A stretch of DNA of 64,000 nucleotides. It comes from Fibrobacterota bacterium. Its GTDB lineage: Bacteria > Fibrobacterota > Fibrobacteria > UBA11236. Every line of letters begins with the position of its first letter. The first letter of the stretch is position 1. Below the pieces are notes generated by a model. That model saw only the letters and a list, made by a program, of their open reading frames with translations, had not been told where the DNA came from and did no database searches. The position numbers were made by a program, and so were the translations under genes. The stretch is from NCBI GenBank assembly GCA_028287505.1, contig JAQBPN010000076.1, forward strand, positions 64,069 to 128,068, written 5' to 3'. Shown here piece after piece: positions 26,433 through 35,087 of this stretch.

Positions 26433-28829
26433 TTGACCATTTTCAAGCACTGTTTCGCGCTTCTTCTTCTATTTCTGGCCATCGCCCCTTCCTCCGCCCA
26501 GCAGCTCGCAGGTCCCGGCTTTCGAAGCCCGGTCAAGGAAGTCAAGATTGCCGGCATCGTCCTCGAAGGCAACAAGACCGTGGACAAGTCCCTGGTCATC
26601 CGCACCCTTCAGGTCGAAAAGGGAGAAGAATATCTGCCTCCCGTTCTCCGCCAAAAGGTCCAGGCTTCGGTCACGGCCTTGAACAAACTGGGCCTCTTCT
26701 CGGATATCAAGGTCGACATCGACTATCCGGACTCGGTGGACGGAGCCATCCTGACCTTCACGGTGTCGGAATTGCCCACTTTGGCCCGCGCCGAGGTCAA
26801 AGGCAACAACAAGATCAAGAAGGACGATATCAAGGAAGTCATGGATCTGCTGGACGGGCAGGTCTATTCCCGCGGCGCGGTGGAACGCAACCGCCAGAAG
26901 ATCCTGGACCTGTACCATAATAAGGGGTACCTGCTGGCCCAGGTGGACGTGGAAGAGGGCGTCGAGACGGAAACCGGCCGCAAGACCATCACCTTCAAGG
27001 TGGACGAAGGCAAGAAGGTCCGGGTGCGCTACATAACCTTCGCCGGCAACACCCATGTGAAGGACAAGCTGCTCCGCAAGAAGATTCCCACCAAGGAAGA
27101 CAGGTGGTGGCGGGACGGGGATTTCAAGGAAGACGAATACCGCCTCGGCCTGGATACCCTGGTGGACTATTACCGGGAGCTGGGTTACCTGGACGCATCG
27201 GTGCAAGGCGAAAAGATCACCTATACCCCGGACAAGAAGTGGATGGATGTCCGCGTCAACGTCGAGGAAGGCAAGCGCTACCGCTTCGGCAAGGCCACCT
27301 TCATCCACAACAACATCATCGAGGATGCCGCCCTGAAAGCCCAGGTCCTGCTGGATTCCGGCGAAATCTTCAACATGAAGAAGTTCGAAGCCACCAAGTT
27401 CCAGGTGCAATCCCTGTTCCGCGAAGAAGGTTACCTCTTCATGGACATGCAGGACCAGTTCACTTATCGGGACACGGTCGTGGACGTGACTTTCAGCATC
27501 AAGGAAAACAGCATCGCCCACATCCACCTGGTGGATATCCGCGGCAATACCAAGACCAAGGACAAGGTCATCCGCCGGGAAGTGAAGCTTTTCCCGGGCG
27601 ACATCTTCCGCCAGTCCCTGATCATGCGCGCCCAGCGCGACATCATGCAGCTGGCCTTTTTCGACAATGTGGAGCCGAACATCGAGCAGGTCAAGGACGG
27701 GGATCCCAGCGACGTGAACCTGGTGATGAAGGTGACCGAAAAGCAGGCCGGAACCGGAACCGTCTCCGCGGGTCTGGCCTACAGCCAGCGCGACGCGTTG
27801 GTGGGAACCGTGGGCCTTCAGATTCCGAACTTCCTTGGCAATGGCCAGCGGGCGGACTTCAGCCTGGAATGGGGCCCGAACAAGCAACTCGGATCGATCG
27901 GATTCACCGAGCCCTGGTTCCTGGACACGCCCACCCTGGTGGGGGGCAGCATCTTCTACAGCTACCAGGCGGCCCTGCGCTCCATCGACCATGATTATAC
28001 CCGCTATGGGCTGCGCCTGAATCTGGGCCGGCGCCTGACCTGGCCGGATGATTATTTCACCGTCAGCTCCAGCTATAACCTCACCGAGAACGATAACGGC
28101 CTGACCAGCAACAAGAACTCCCTGATCATCCCTTCGGGCCTGGAATCCTCGCTGCATCTGACCCTCACCCGCGATGACAAGAACCTGCCCTTCTTTCCGT
28201 CCGAAGGTTCTTTGTACCGACTGACCTATAGCCGCGTGGGCGGCCAGTTGGGCGGCGATTTCGACTATCATCAGATCGAGAGCAAGGTGAACTGGTGGTT
28301 CCCCACCGTCGGCAAGCTGGTGTTGGGCGCTTCCACGGAATTCGGCATGCTCCTGGGCGGCAACATCCAGAGCTACGATTTGTTCCAGATGGGCGGCGTG
28401 CTCGGCTATCAGGGCAAGATGCGCGGATACGACCCGGGCAGCATCGGCAGCGCCCGCATCGGCCGCAGCTATTTCTCTTTCGTCACCGAGCTGACCTATC
28501 CCGTGGTCGAGAACACCTTCTATCTTCTCGGCTTCTACGATGTCGGCAACGTGTTCGGGAATCTGGCCAAGTTCGATCCCAATGTGGCGGGCAATTACAA
28601 TCCCATCGGCAAGAGCGCGGCTCCGGATCCCTGGGAGGAAATCGATTTCTCCGATCTGCGCCGCGATTTCGGCTTCGGATTCCGCCTGGTCATTCCCCTG
28701 GTCGCGCCCTTCGGCATGGGCTTCGACTTCGGCTGGCCGTTGGATGATCGGGAAACCTATGATGGCGCGCGCGTGCCCGTGGTGGGCAAGGCGCCTGTGG
28801 TCAACTTCGTAATCGAGCAAGGATTTTAA
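26433..28829 (+). CDS. bamA: Outer membrane protein assembly factor BamA
   Basis: An Omp85-family protein of 798 residues that inserts beta-barrels into the outer membrane. A signal peptide (FALLLLFLAIAPSSAQ) is followed by five POTRA repeats (about residues 35-420; for example VKEVKIAGIVLEGNKTVDKS) and a C-terminal barrel. The lid-lock motif MRGYDPGS lies in the barrel, and the protein ends in Phe (VNFVIEQGF), a beta-signal feature. I chose the TTG at 26433 because GGAAGG lies just upstream; the TTG at 26403 has no ribosome binding site. It leads the bamA-skp-lpxD group. Confidence 0.96.
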   Translation: MTIFKHCFALLLLFLAIAPSSAQQLAGPGFRSPVKEVKIAGIVLEGNKTVDKSLVIRTLQVEKGEEYLPPVLRQKVQASVTALNKLGLFSDIKVDIDYPDSVDGAILTFTVSELPTLARAEVKGNNKIKKDDIKEVMDLLDGQVYSRGAVERNRQKILDLYHNKGYLLAQVDVEEGVETETGRKTITFKVDEGKKVRVRYITFAGNTHVKDKLLRKKIPTKEDRWWRDGDFKEDEYRLGLDTLVDYYRELGYLDASVQGEKITYTPDKKWMDVRVNVEEGKRYRFGKATFIHNNIIEDAALKAQVLLDSGEIFNMKKFEATKFQVQSLFREEGYLFMDMQDQFTYRDTVVDVTFSIKENSIAHIHLVDIRGNTKTKDKVIRREVKLFPGDIFRQSLIMRAQRDIMQLAFFDNVEPNIEQVKDGDPSDVNLVMKVTEKQAGTGTVSAGLAYSQRDALVGTVGLQIPNFLGNGQRADFSLEWGPNKQLGSIGFTEPWFLDTPTLVGGSIFYSYQAALRSIDHDYTRYGLRLNLGRRLTWPDDYFTVSSSYNLTENDNGLTSNKNSLIIPSGLESSLHLTLTRDDKNLPFFPSEGSLYRLTYSRVGGQLGGDFDYHQIESKVNWWFPTVGKLVLGASTEFGMLLGGNIQSYDLFQMGGVLGYQGKMRGYDPGSIGSARIGRSYFSFVTELTYPVVENTFYLLGFYDVGNVFGNLAKFDPNVAGNYNPIGKSAAPDPWEEIDFSDLRRDFGFGFRLVIPLVAPFGMGFDFGWPLDDRETYDGARVPVVGKAPVVNFVIEQGF

Positions 28830-28838
28830 GGAGTAAAG

Positions 28839-29354
28839 ATGAAAAAGTCGGTATTGATTCTGGGTCTTCTCTTGGTCGGCATGGCCTTTCCCGCCGACTT
28901 GAAAATCGCGCACGTGGATTCCAAGCTGGTGTTCGACAAATATGCGGACACGAAAAAAGCGCAGAAGGAATACGACAAGCAGGTGCAGAAGTGGGAGCAG
29001 GACGCCGCCACCAAGCAGAAGAGCCTGATGGAGCTGAAGGACAAGCTGGAAAAGCAGTCCCTGATGCTCAGCGAAGAAAAGAAGAAGGAAATGGAAGCCG
29101 ACTTCCTCAAGAAGAAGAGCGAGTACGAGCAATTCGTACAGCAGATTTACGGCAAGGACGGAGCCCTGTTCCAGAAGAACGAGGAATTCTCGGGTCCCAT
29201 CATCACCAAGATCAAGAAGACCATCCAGGACGTGGCGAACCAGGAAGGCTATGACATGGTTTTCGACCGGGCCGCGGGCGCCGTTGTGTTCTGGAAGAAA
29301 GACAATGACCTTACCCAGAAGGTCATCGACGTGCTGAACAAAGAGGCCAAATAG
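28839..29354 (+). CDS. skp: OmpH/Skp-family periplasmic chaperone
   Basis: A 171-residue secreted protein that carries unfolded outer-membrane proteins to BamA. The signal peptide is MKKSVLILGLLLVGMAFPA, followed by LKIAHVDSKLVFDKYADTKKAQKEYDKQ, the usual OmpH opening. Residues about 45-120 are long, Lys/Glu/Gln-rich helices that would form the tentacles of the trimer. AAGGAG precedes the ATG. It lies 9 bases after bamA and 2 bases before lpxD, an arrangement conserved across many diderms. Confidence 0.93.
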   Translation: MKKSVLILGLLLVGMAFPADLKIAHVDSKLVFDKYADTKKAQKEYDKQVQKWEQDAATKQKSLMELKDKLEKQSLMLSEEKKKEMEADFLKKKSEYEQFVQQIYGKDGALFQKNEEFSGPIITKIKKTIQDVANQEGYDMVFDRAAGAVVFWKKDNDLTQKVIDVLNKEAK

Positions 29355-29356
29355 GC

Positions 29357-30439
29357 TTGCGCCTCGCCGCCTTGCGGCGCGGGGCCGCAAATCCAGCGGC
29401 CGCGGAAGCGGTCTCCCTCCCGGACATCCTCAGGATCTGCCGGCCCCACCTGATCCCGGGGTCCGGCGCCGCTCTCCCCTCCGACATCGCCTTCTCCGCC
29501 CTTGACGCGCCCGAATGCTCGGGGTCCGATTCCCTGACCTTCGTGGGTTCCCGGACTCCGCTCCGGGTGCGTTCGACCCTGCAGGCCGCCTTGATCATCG
29601 CGGAAGCGGGAACCGAGATGCCCGCCGTCCAGGGAAGAAAGGACATCCCCATCCTCCGGGTCCGCTCTCTGCATGCCGCCATGGCCGACCTCCTGAACGC
29701 ATTGGAGCCCCGTTTCCATCGCCCCGAACCCCGGCCTTCCGGTCCGGGAAACCGCATCGCCACCGGCGCCGTGGTGGAGGGTTGTCTGGAAGGGGATGTT
29801 TCCGTGGGCCCAGGGGCCTACGTCGGCAAAGGATCCTTCGTGGGCAGGGGAAGCCGGATCGAAGCCAACGCCGTCATCCAGGATCATTGCCGGATAGGAC
29901 GCAACTGCGTGGTGCAGTCCGGGGCGGTGATAGGCTGCGCCGGATTCGGATTTTTTCCGGCGCCGCTTTCCGAACCGGAGATGCTTGCGTCGGGATCCGC
30001 CGCCGCCGGGACGCCCATTCCCGGGTTGGCCGCCATGCCCCATCCGGCCGGCGTCGAGATCGGCGACGAGTGTTGGATCGGGGCCAACGCCGTGGTGGCG
30101 GCGGGCGTGCTCAATCCCACCGTACTCGGCCGCGGATGCAAGCTCGACAGCCATGTGCAAATCGCCCACAACGTCCGGCTCGGAGAGGATTGCCTGCTGG
30201 CTTCCCAATCCGGCATAGCCGGATCGACCGTGGCCGGAAATCGTTTGCGAATGGGAGGCGCGTCCAGCGTGGACGGCCATTTGCGGATCGGGGACGATGT
30301 GTCCATCGCCGCGTGTTCGGGGGTCACCAAGGATCAGCCCGATAAGGCGATAGTGGCGGGCTTCCCCGCCCGCCCCATCAAGGAGTGGCGCCGCCAGCAG
30401 ATTGCCTTGAAACGGATCGAGGGCCGCGGAGAGGGCTGA
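29357..30439 (+). CDS. lpxD: UDP-3-O-acylglucosamine N-acyltransferase LpxD
   Basis: A 360-residue left-handed beta-helix acyltransferase, third step of lipid A synthesis. Hexapeptide repeats run from about residue 135 to 335. The catalytic His lies in SHVQIAHNVRLGEDC and the LpxD-specific segment GAVIGCAGFGFFP precedes it. The start is TTG 29357, two bases after the skp stop, indicating coupled translation. The N-terminal domain has an unusual Ala/Arg-rich opening (RLAALRRGAANPAAAEA). Normally lpxC, fabZ and lpxA would follow; here they resume only at 33671. Confidence 0.93.
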   Translation: MRLAALRRGAANPAAAEAVSLPDILRICRPHLIPGSGAALPSDIAFSALDAPECSGSDSLTFVGSRTPLRVRSTLQAALIIAEAGTEMPAVQGRKDIPILRVRSLHAAMADLLNALEPRFHRPEPRPSGPGNRIATGAVVEGCLEGDVSVGPGAYVGKGSFVGRGSRIEANAVIQDHCRIGRNCVVQSGAVIGCAGFGFFPAPLSEPEMLASGSAAAGTPIPGLAAMPHPAGVEIGDECWIGANAVVAAGVLNPTVLGRGCKLDSHVQIAHNVRLGEDCLLASQSGIAGSTVAGNRLRMGGASSVDGHLRIGDDVSIAACSGVTKDQPDKAIVAGFPARPIKEWRRQQIALKRIEGRGEG

Positions 30440-30659
30440 AGGCGCTGAAGAGACCGGCGCGCCAGGTGTACATTCCCCACTTCGTACAGTCCGGCGGCCG
30501 GCCAATCGTAATACCCGGGATTTTCAGGAGGGCCGCTTTGCGTGCCGTTGCGCGGGATTTTTTCCGCGACCGCTCCCACCCAGCCAAGATATCCCGAATC
30601 CGACGGGCCCATTTGCGCGTCCGGGAAAAGAACGTATTCCCGCAGAATACAGTCCGGAC

Positions 30660-31922
30660 CTAATGTCGGATATATCCGAATGATGAAAGCAGATTGGTCT
30701 TGTCGTCCGGGCAGGCGGCGGGGCGTTCGCCGGGATTTCCAGGTTCCCGCGGCGGAAGCGTCCGCAGCCATCCCTTGACCACGTAGGCCCCGGTGGAGGC
30801 GATGTAGCCGGTGGCGCTGGCGGGATACCACATCAGGGAAATGGCCCGCCTGCCGTCCGATCCGGGGACGATGTTCGCCAGCATCTCCGCCGTGACTTCG
30901 CCTTTGGCCCGATTCACCATTCCGCCCTGATTCGTGAAGAACCCCAGATTGAATTCGAAAGGACCCGGCGTCGTCACCCGGATGTCCGGGCCGTTGGGAA
31001 ACCGGGTTTCGTCCGGACGGCGCGGATCCATCAGGCGCCAGGACTGATCCATGAAAATCCGCGCCTGGGACGGATCGCGCCGGGGCAGGATGGCGGAGAC
31101 CGGAAGGATCATGGGTTTGGAAAAGAACGTTTCCCCGCGGGCCACCCCGCCGGCTTCGGCTTGGATGGCGCAGGCCGGATTTCCCGGAATCGGCACGGGT
31201 TTGGAGACCTCGCCCGGCACGATGGGCAATCCGTTCCGCTCCACATCCATTTCCACGCCCGTCACCAGGATCACCATGTCTCCGAAGGTTTCGTTGGCGC
31301 CATCGTTGAAGGAAAAAAGGATCCCGCCCTCGCCATTCGCAACCTTGGCCGTTCCCGGGCAGGGAGGCCCCAGGGAATCCACCTGCTCCTTGGTGACCCG
31401 GGCCGCTTCTGCCCAGAGGTGGCGCGCCATATGTCCGTACTCCCCGCGTGAATAGAACCGGCTTTTCAGCGGATCATTGAGGCCGGTATAGCGAGGGCCG
31501 CAGGCCTCGCCCGTGCAATACAATCCGGCGTAATTGCTGGAAATGGTTCTCAGCATGAAAACGATTTCCTCGGTGGAATCGTACACGCCCAGGTCCGCCC
31601 TCAAGCCGCCGCTGTCCGGGCATCGTCCGCCCCGGCCGCTGCCGTGATAGAGCAGGAGCGGGTTCTCGTCCCCGGTGCGCGGGTCCATGAAGAAAAGCTG
31701 GTTTCCCCAATCCGCCGTGCTATGGACGAAGCGGACGCCCACGGGCTTTCCCGTGCCGTAAACCGTGGCCCCGCGGTACAAGGTGGTGACCGGAATGAAT
31801 GCCGAAGGCGTGTTGGGAATGACCTGGGTCCCGCCGGCGGCCAGAAGCGCGGCCGCGGCCGCGGAGGCTAAGAAGGCAAGCAGCCGGAACGACCTGCCTA
31901 TGTTGGCTCCCGCCGCCCTCAT
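30660..31922 (-). CDS. Secreted hypothetical protein, third gene of the TIGR02147 module
   Basis: A 420-residue protein I do not recognise. The start at 31922 overlaps the lipoprotein stop by one base (TGATG) and gives a signal peptide (LLAFLASAAAAALLAAGG). The mature part has short beta-type segments, several Cys (GLYCTGEACG, RCPDSGG), GGILFSFNDGANETFGDMVILVTGVEMD, and a C-terminal LMWYPASATGYIASTGAYVVKGWLR. FNDGANETFGDM resembles the acidic calcium-loop style of extracellular proteins, but this is only an impression. Translational coupling to the lipoprotein suggests both act together at the cell surface. The 220-base gap towards lpxD (30440-30659) shows no other gene. Confidence 0.8.
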   Translation of the reverse strand: MRAAGANIGRSFRLLAFLASAAAAALLAAGGTQVIPNTPSAFIPVTTLYRGATVYGTGKPVGVRFVHSTADWGNQLFFMDPRTGDENPLLLYHGSGRGGRCPDSGGLRADLGVYDSTEEIVFMLRTISSNYAGLYCTGEACGPRYTGLNDPLKSRFYSRGEYGHMARHLWAEAARVTKEQVDSLGPPCPGTAKVANGEGGILFSFNDGANETFGDMVILVTGVEMDVERNGLPIVPGEVSKPVPIPGNPACAIQAEAGGVARGETFFSKPMILPVSAILPRRDPSQARIFMDQSWRLMDPRRPDETRFPNGPDIRVTTPGPFEFNLGFFTNQGGMVNRAKGEVTAEMLANIVPGSDGRRAISLMWYPASATGYIASTGAYVVKGWLRTLPPREPGNPGERPAACPDDKTNLLSSFGYIRH

Positions 31923-32623
31923 CAAGGCCCCAAGTCTACCGTTTCCAGGGAAACCCGTCCGCCCGCATCCAGGGCCACGTCGGAAATCAGGGTTGTCAGG
32001 CCCGTATTGGCCATGGTGGATATGTGCAGGCTGTATTTGCCGGGCGGAAGCCCGCTCAAAGTGAAATCCCCCCCGATGGTGGCGGCGGTCCAGCGGTCCA
32101 TCCCATATACGGCGATGATGATTTTCGGCGGCGGGGATTGCGCGGGGCCGCGGTAAATCACTTTGCCTGAAATCCATCCGGTGGTGTCGATGAAAACCGG
32201 AGCCAAGGTCAGAAGATTGGAGCGGCCATCCTGGGACACTTCCATGATCGCGCCCCGCCCGGAGGTGTCGATCGCCTCGATCCGATAGTCCCCGCGGGGT
32301 ACGGAGTCCAAGGTGAAGAATCCCTGGGTATCGCTGAATCCATCCTGGACCGCCTTGCCCGCTTGTCCGGGAGCGCTGTCCGGATTGGAGAGGAATGCTT
32401 TCGGGCGCAGGTGGATGGGGATCAACGCCGCGGGACTTCCATCCCTATGCTTGATGGAACCGGAAATGCGGGCGGAGAAATCGGGGTTGCCCACATCTGT
32501 TCCGCCGCCGAGATTGCATGCGGTCGGCAGGAATGCCGATACGCACAGGAGCGCGGCCAGGCATAGGCCCGCCAACGCGCCGCGTATCCGCGGGAATGGG
32601 GAAGTCGCGGATGAGGGTTTCAT
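31922..32623 (-). CDS. Lipoprotein with GGGTDVGNP motif and carboxypeptidase-regulatory-like repeats
   Basis: A 233-residue exported protein. The signal peptide ends with LPTAC (lipobox-like, with Cys as lipidation site), followed at once by NLGGGTDVGNP, a tag I associate with Fibrobacter-type lipoproteins next to TIGR02147 genes. Two beta-sandwich repeats follow: GSIKHRDGSPAALIPIHL with GFFTLDSVPRGDYRIEAID, and GWISGKVIYRGP with GDFTLSGLPPGKYSLHIST. Both are of the carboxypeptidase-D regulatory (CarboxypepD_reg) type, often used in adhesion or surface assembly. The ATG at 32623 overlaps the regulator stop (ATGA), and the stop overlaps the next start. Confidence 0.85.
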   Translation of the reverse strand: MKPSSATSPFPRIRGALAGLCLAALLCVSAFLPTACNLGGGTDVGNPDFSARISGSIKHRDGSPAALIPIHLRPKAFLSNPDSAPGQAGKAVQDGFSDTQGFFTLDSVPRGDYRIEAIDTSGRGAIMEVSQDGRSNLLTLAPVFIDTTGWISGKVIYRGPAQSPPPKIIIAVYGMDRWTAATIGGDFTLSGLPPGKYSLHISTMANTGLTTLISDVALDAGGRVSLETVDLGP

Positions 32624-33519
32624 CGCATGCCTTCCGCGTTGCGGGTCTCGGAATGCTTGGCGCCGCCCGTCCGCTTTGCCTTGACCAGGGGAAAGAGCTG
32701 GAAGTTCAACTGGTAAACCTGATCGGCGCCGGCGCTTTGCGCGGCCAGGCCCAGGATCTTCATCCGGAACTCCCGCAACCAGGTTTTGATCTTTTCCATG
32801 TCGGGCTCGGAGACGCGCAGGGTGGTGCCGCTGATTTCCCGGTCCTTGCCGGAGAAACGGGACAGGGATTCGCCGCCCAGGCGGATCATCTCGCGGTGGA
32901 ATTGGGAAACCATCACGGATTTCACGCGCGCATCGGTGGCCATGGTTTTTTCCACCTGGGTCCAGCTGCGATCCTTTTGCATGGCGATCAGCCCCAGGGT
33001 CTTGAGCAGGGACAGGGAGTCGGCGGCTTCATCGGGCGTGATGGACGGGGAAAGCGCGTCGGCGACCCAATCGGGCGAGAATTGGAAATCCGGCAAGGAT
33101 ACGATTTCCCGGATGGCGAGATGCCACCAATGGGAGAAGACCTCGTATTGCCGCTCGCCCAGGCGCGCCGGATTTTCCCGGTCCCGCATATCGATCAGCT
33201 CCTGGAAGGACTTTTCCTTCTCGGTGGCGGTCCCCGCCTGGTTGTATTGCACCAGGGAAAGGAAATAGCGCTTGGAGTTCGCGTCGAGCTTGAAGGCCTT
33301 GGCGAAAGCCTCGGCGGCCGCGAAGGTGAGATTCCGTTTCCCATCGATGACGTTCTTGAGCACGTTCGGGGATTTGAAGCCCGCCCGCGTCACGATATAC
33401 CGGTGGGAAAACCGCCTCGATTGGGCCTTGTTGAACTCGAACAGGGCCTTGAGAAAGGCGCGATAATCGTAGAAAAGGAAAATGTCCGGCGCAGCCGGTA
33501 CGTTTCGGGCTTTATCCAT
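32620..33519 (-). CDS. TIGR02147-family putative transcriptional regulator
   Basis: A 299-residue protein of the family defined from Fibrobacter paralogs (TIGR02147/DUF4423). The opening DIFLFYDYRAFLKALFEFNKA, the HTH-like part GFKSPNVLKNVIDGKRNLTFAAAEAFAKAFKL, the central QYEVFSHWWHLAIREIVSL and the TLRVSEPDMEKIKTWLREFR segment near the end are diagnostic. A helix-turn-helix N-terminus suggests DNA binding; I am not aware of a proven target. I start it at the ATG at 33519; the TTG at 33555 would add 12 residues. It is the first gene of a coupled three-gene minus-strand unit and is divergent from lpxC. Confidence 0.9.
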   Translation of the reverse strand: MDKARNVPAAPDIFLFYDYRAFLKALFEFNKAQSRRFSHRYIVTRAGFKSPNVLKNVIDGKRNLTFAAAEAFAKAFKLDANSKRYFLSLVQYNQAGTATEKEKSFQELIDMRDRENPARLGERQYEVFSHWWHLAIREIVSLPDFQFSPDWVADALSPSITPDEAADSLSLLKTLGLIAMQKDRSWTQVEKTMATDARVKSVMVSQFHREMIRLGGESLSRFSGKDREISGTTLRVSEPDMEKIKTWLREFRMKILGLAAQSAGADQVYQLNFQLFPLVKAKRTGGAKHSETRNAEGMR

Positions 33520-33670
33520 AAGAGAATGTATAGCGCCAGGGTGGGGTTCGGCCAAGGAGGCTGCTCCGATTTACGTATTCCATAAGGATACATCCGTACG
33601 AAAGTTTTCGACTGGGGAAACCCTTCCGAACCCCGGAAATCGCGAAAAAACCTAATTTTACCTGAACCCC

Positions 33671-34540
33671 ATGGAAATCATCACCTCTTTGGATCTGGCC
33701 GGCACAGGCCTGCACAGCGGCTTTTCTTCCCGGCTGAAACTGGGCTTGAGGAACGGCGCTTCGGCTCCGGAACCCCGGTTCCGGTTTCCGGGATTGGGGC
33801 CGATTTCGCCCGCCGAATTGGGCCGCCTGCCGCGGCAGGCCCGCCGTTCGACCCGGTTGGGCGAGGGAGAGTCCGTCATCGCCACGCCCGAGCACTTGCT
33901 GGCCGCCTTGCTTTTCTTTTCCACCCTTCCCTTGGACGTCGAATGCGACGCTTCGGAATTGCCCGGCCTTGACGGCAGCGCCTTGCCGTACCGGGATGCC
34001 CTGTCGCGTCTGGCTCCCGGCGTGGCCGCCTCGCCCGCATGGCGCGAATACCCTTCGGACCTGGGCTGGGAGTACCATTGGAGTTACGGTTACATCCGCG
34101 TCCGGCCCGCCGCGCGTTTCCGGGTGCTCTGGCACCTGGATCGGCCCCCCTTGCGCCAGTCCTTTCTCCTCGAAGATCCCGCCACCGCCTTCCGGGAAAT
34201 CCTTCCGGCCCGCACCTTCGCCTTCCATCGCGAATGGCGGGAAGCCTCCGCGAACGGCCTGATGGCCGGGGTCGGGGAGGATTCCGGACTGCTCCTGGCC
34301 GAATCGGAAGCGGAATACGCGGAAGTACTGGGCCTCCATCCCCGATGGAAGGGCGGACCCTACCCCTTGCTCAACCTGCCCGGCTGGCGCGTGGAAAACG
34401 AATTGGCGAAACACAAAATCCTGGACTTATTGGGGGATCTGGCCTTGGTGGATTTGTCGCTGCCGAAATTGGATATCGAAATCCGCAACGGCGGGCACCA
34501 CGTCAATCATCTTCTGGTGGCAAGGCTGCTGGCCGCTTAG
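33671..34540 (+). CDS. lpxC: UDP-3-O-acyl-N-acetylglucosamine deacetylase LpxC
   Basis: Zinc-dependent deacetylase, the committed step of lipid A synthesis. Zinc ligands are His75 (TPEHLLAAL), His248 and Asp252 (KHKILDLLGD), and the C-terminal GGHHVNHLL holds the general acid/base His. At 289 residues it is slightly shorter than the usual 300-305. The N-terminus MEIITSLDLAGTGLHSG is typical. It is a separate gene, not fused to fabZ as in Bacteroidetes. FabZ begins 48 bases downstream. Confidence 0.93.
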   Translation: MEIITSLDLAGTGLHSGFSSRLKLGLRNGASAPEPRFRFPGLGPISPAELGRLPRQARRSTRLGEGESVIATPEHLLAALLFFSTLPLDVECDASELPGLDGSALPYRDALSRLAPGVAASPAWREYPSDLGWEYHWSYGYIRVRPAARFRVLWHLDRPPLRQSFLLEDPATAFREILPARTFAFHREWREASANGLMAGVGEDSGLLLAESEAEYAEVLGLHPRWKGGPYPLLNLPGWRVENELAKHKILDLLGDLALVDLSLPKLDIEIRNGGHHVNHLLVARLLAA

Positions 34541-34588
34541 ATACTAGATTTACCCTTCCAAACACCATTCGCTCGAAGAGGCCCTGCC

Positions 34589-35065
34589 ATGGGTGACAGC
34601 CCGGAATCCCTGTTCAAATCGGAAAACCCCAAGTTCATCATGGATTTCGCGGGCATTCTCAAGGTCCTGCCCCATCGCTATCCCTTTCTCCTGGTGGACG
34701 GCATCATCGCCTTCGAGAAGGAGAAATCCATCGTCGGCCAGAAAAACGTGAGCTTCAACGAGCCCTTTTTCGCCGGCCATTTTCCCGGAGAACCGGTCAT
34801 GCCCGGGGTGCTCCAGATTGAGGCGCTGGCCCAGATCAGCTGCATCCTGGTGGCGCTTTCCTATCCCGAAGAGTCGGCGGGCAAGCGGCCCGCCTTCGCC
34901 GGCATCGAGGAGGCCCGCTTCCGTAAACCCGTGCGCCCCGGCCATGTCCTAACCCTCAAGGGAGAGTTGGAAAAATACCGCCGCGGCTATGCCGTGGTCA
35001 AGACCCGCGCGGAAATCGACGGGGACCTGGTGGCGGAGGCGATCATCAAAGCCTCCATGATCTGA
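34589..35065 (+). CDS. fabZ: (3R)-hydroxyacyl-ACP dehydratase FabZ
   Basis: A 158-residue hot-dog-fold dehydratase of fatty acid elongation; it competes with LpxA for hydroxyacyl-ACP, which explains its place in lpx operons. Catalytic His64 lies in [12 protein letters not shown] and Glu78 in LQIEALAQ, 14 residues apart as in E. coli. [11 protein letters not shown] is the usual N-terminal signature. It is 22 bases upstream of lpxA. Confidence 0.96.
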   Translation: MGDSPESLFKSENPKFIMDFAGILKVLPHRYPFLLVDGIIAFEKEKSIVGQKNVSFNEPFFAGHFPGEPVMPGVLQIEALAQISCILVALSYPEESAGKRPAFAGIEEARFRKPVRPGHVLTLKGELEKYRRGYAVVKTRAEIDGDLVAEAIIKASMI

Positions 35066-35087
35066 GCCGGGTCCAATCCCCATTTCC

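Noticed and set aside
26469-29390. Very long open frame (973 codons) on the minus strand opposite bamA and skp
   Set aside because: The plus strand encodes clear BamA and Skp. The opposite product is Leu/His/Glu-rich without domains, a normal side effect of GC-rich codon use. The same applies to long antisense frames over putA, the activator gene, urtC, ppdK and htrA.
32620-32623. Frameshift between the regulator and lipoprotein genes
   Set aside because: The overlap is a clean ATGA with a complete signal peptide following, so these are two genes.
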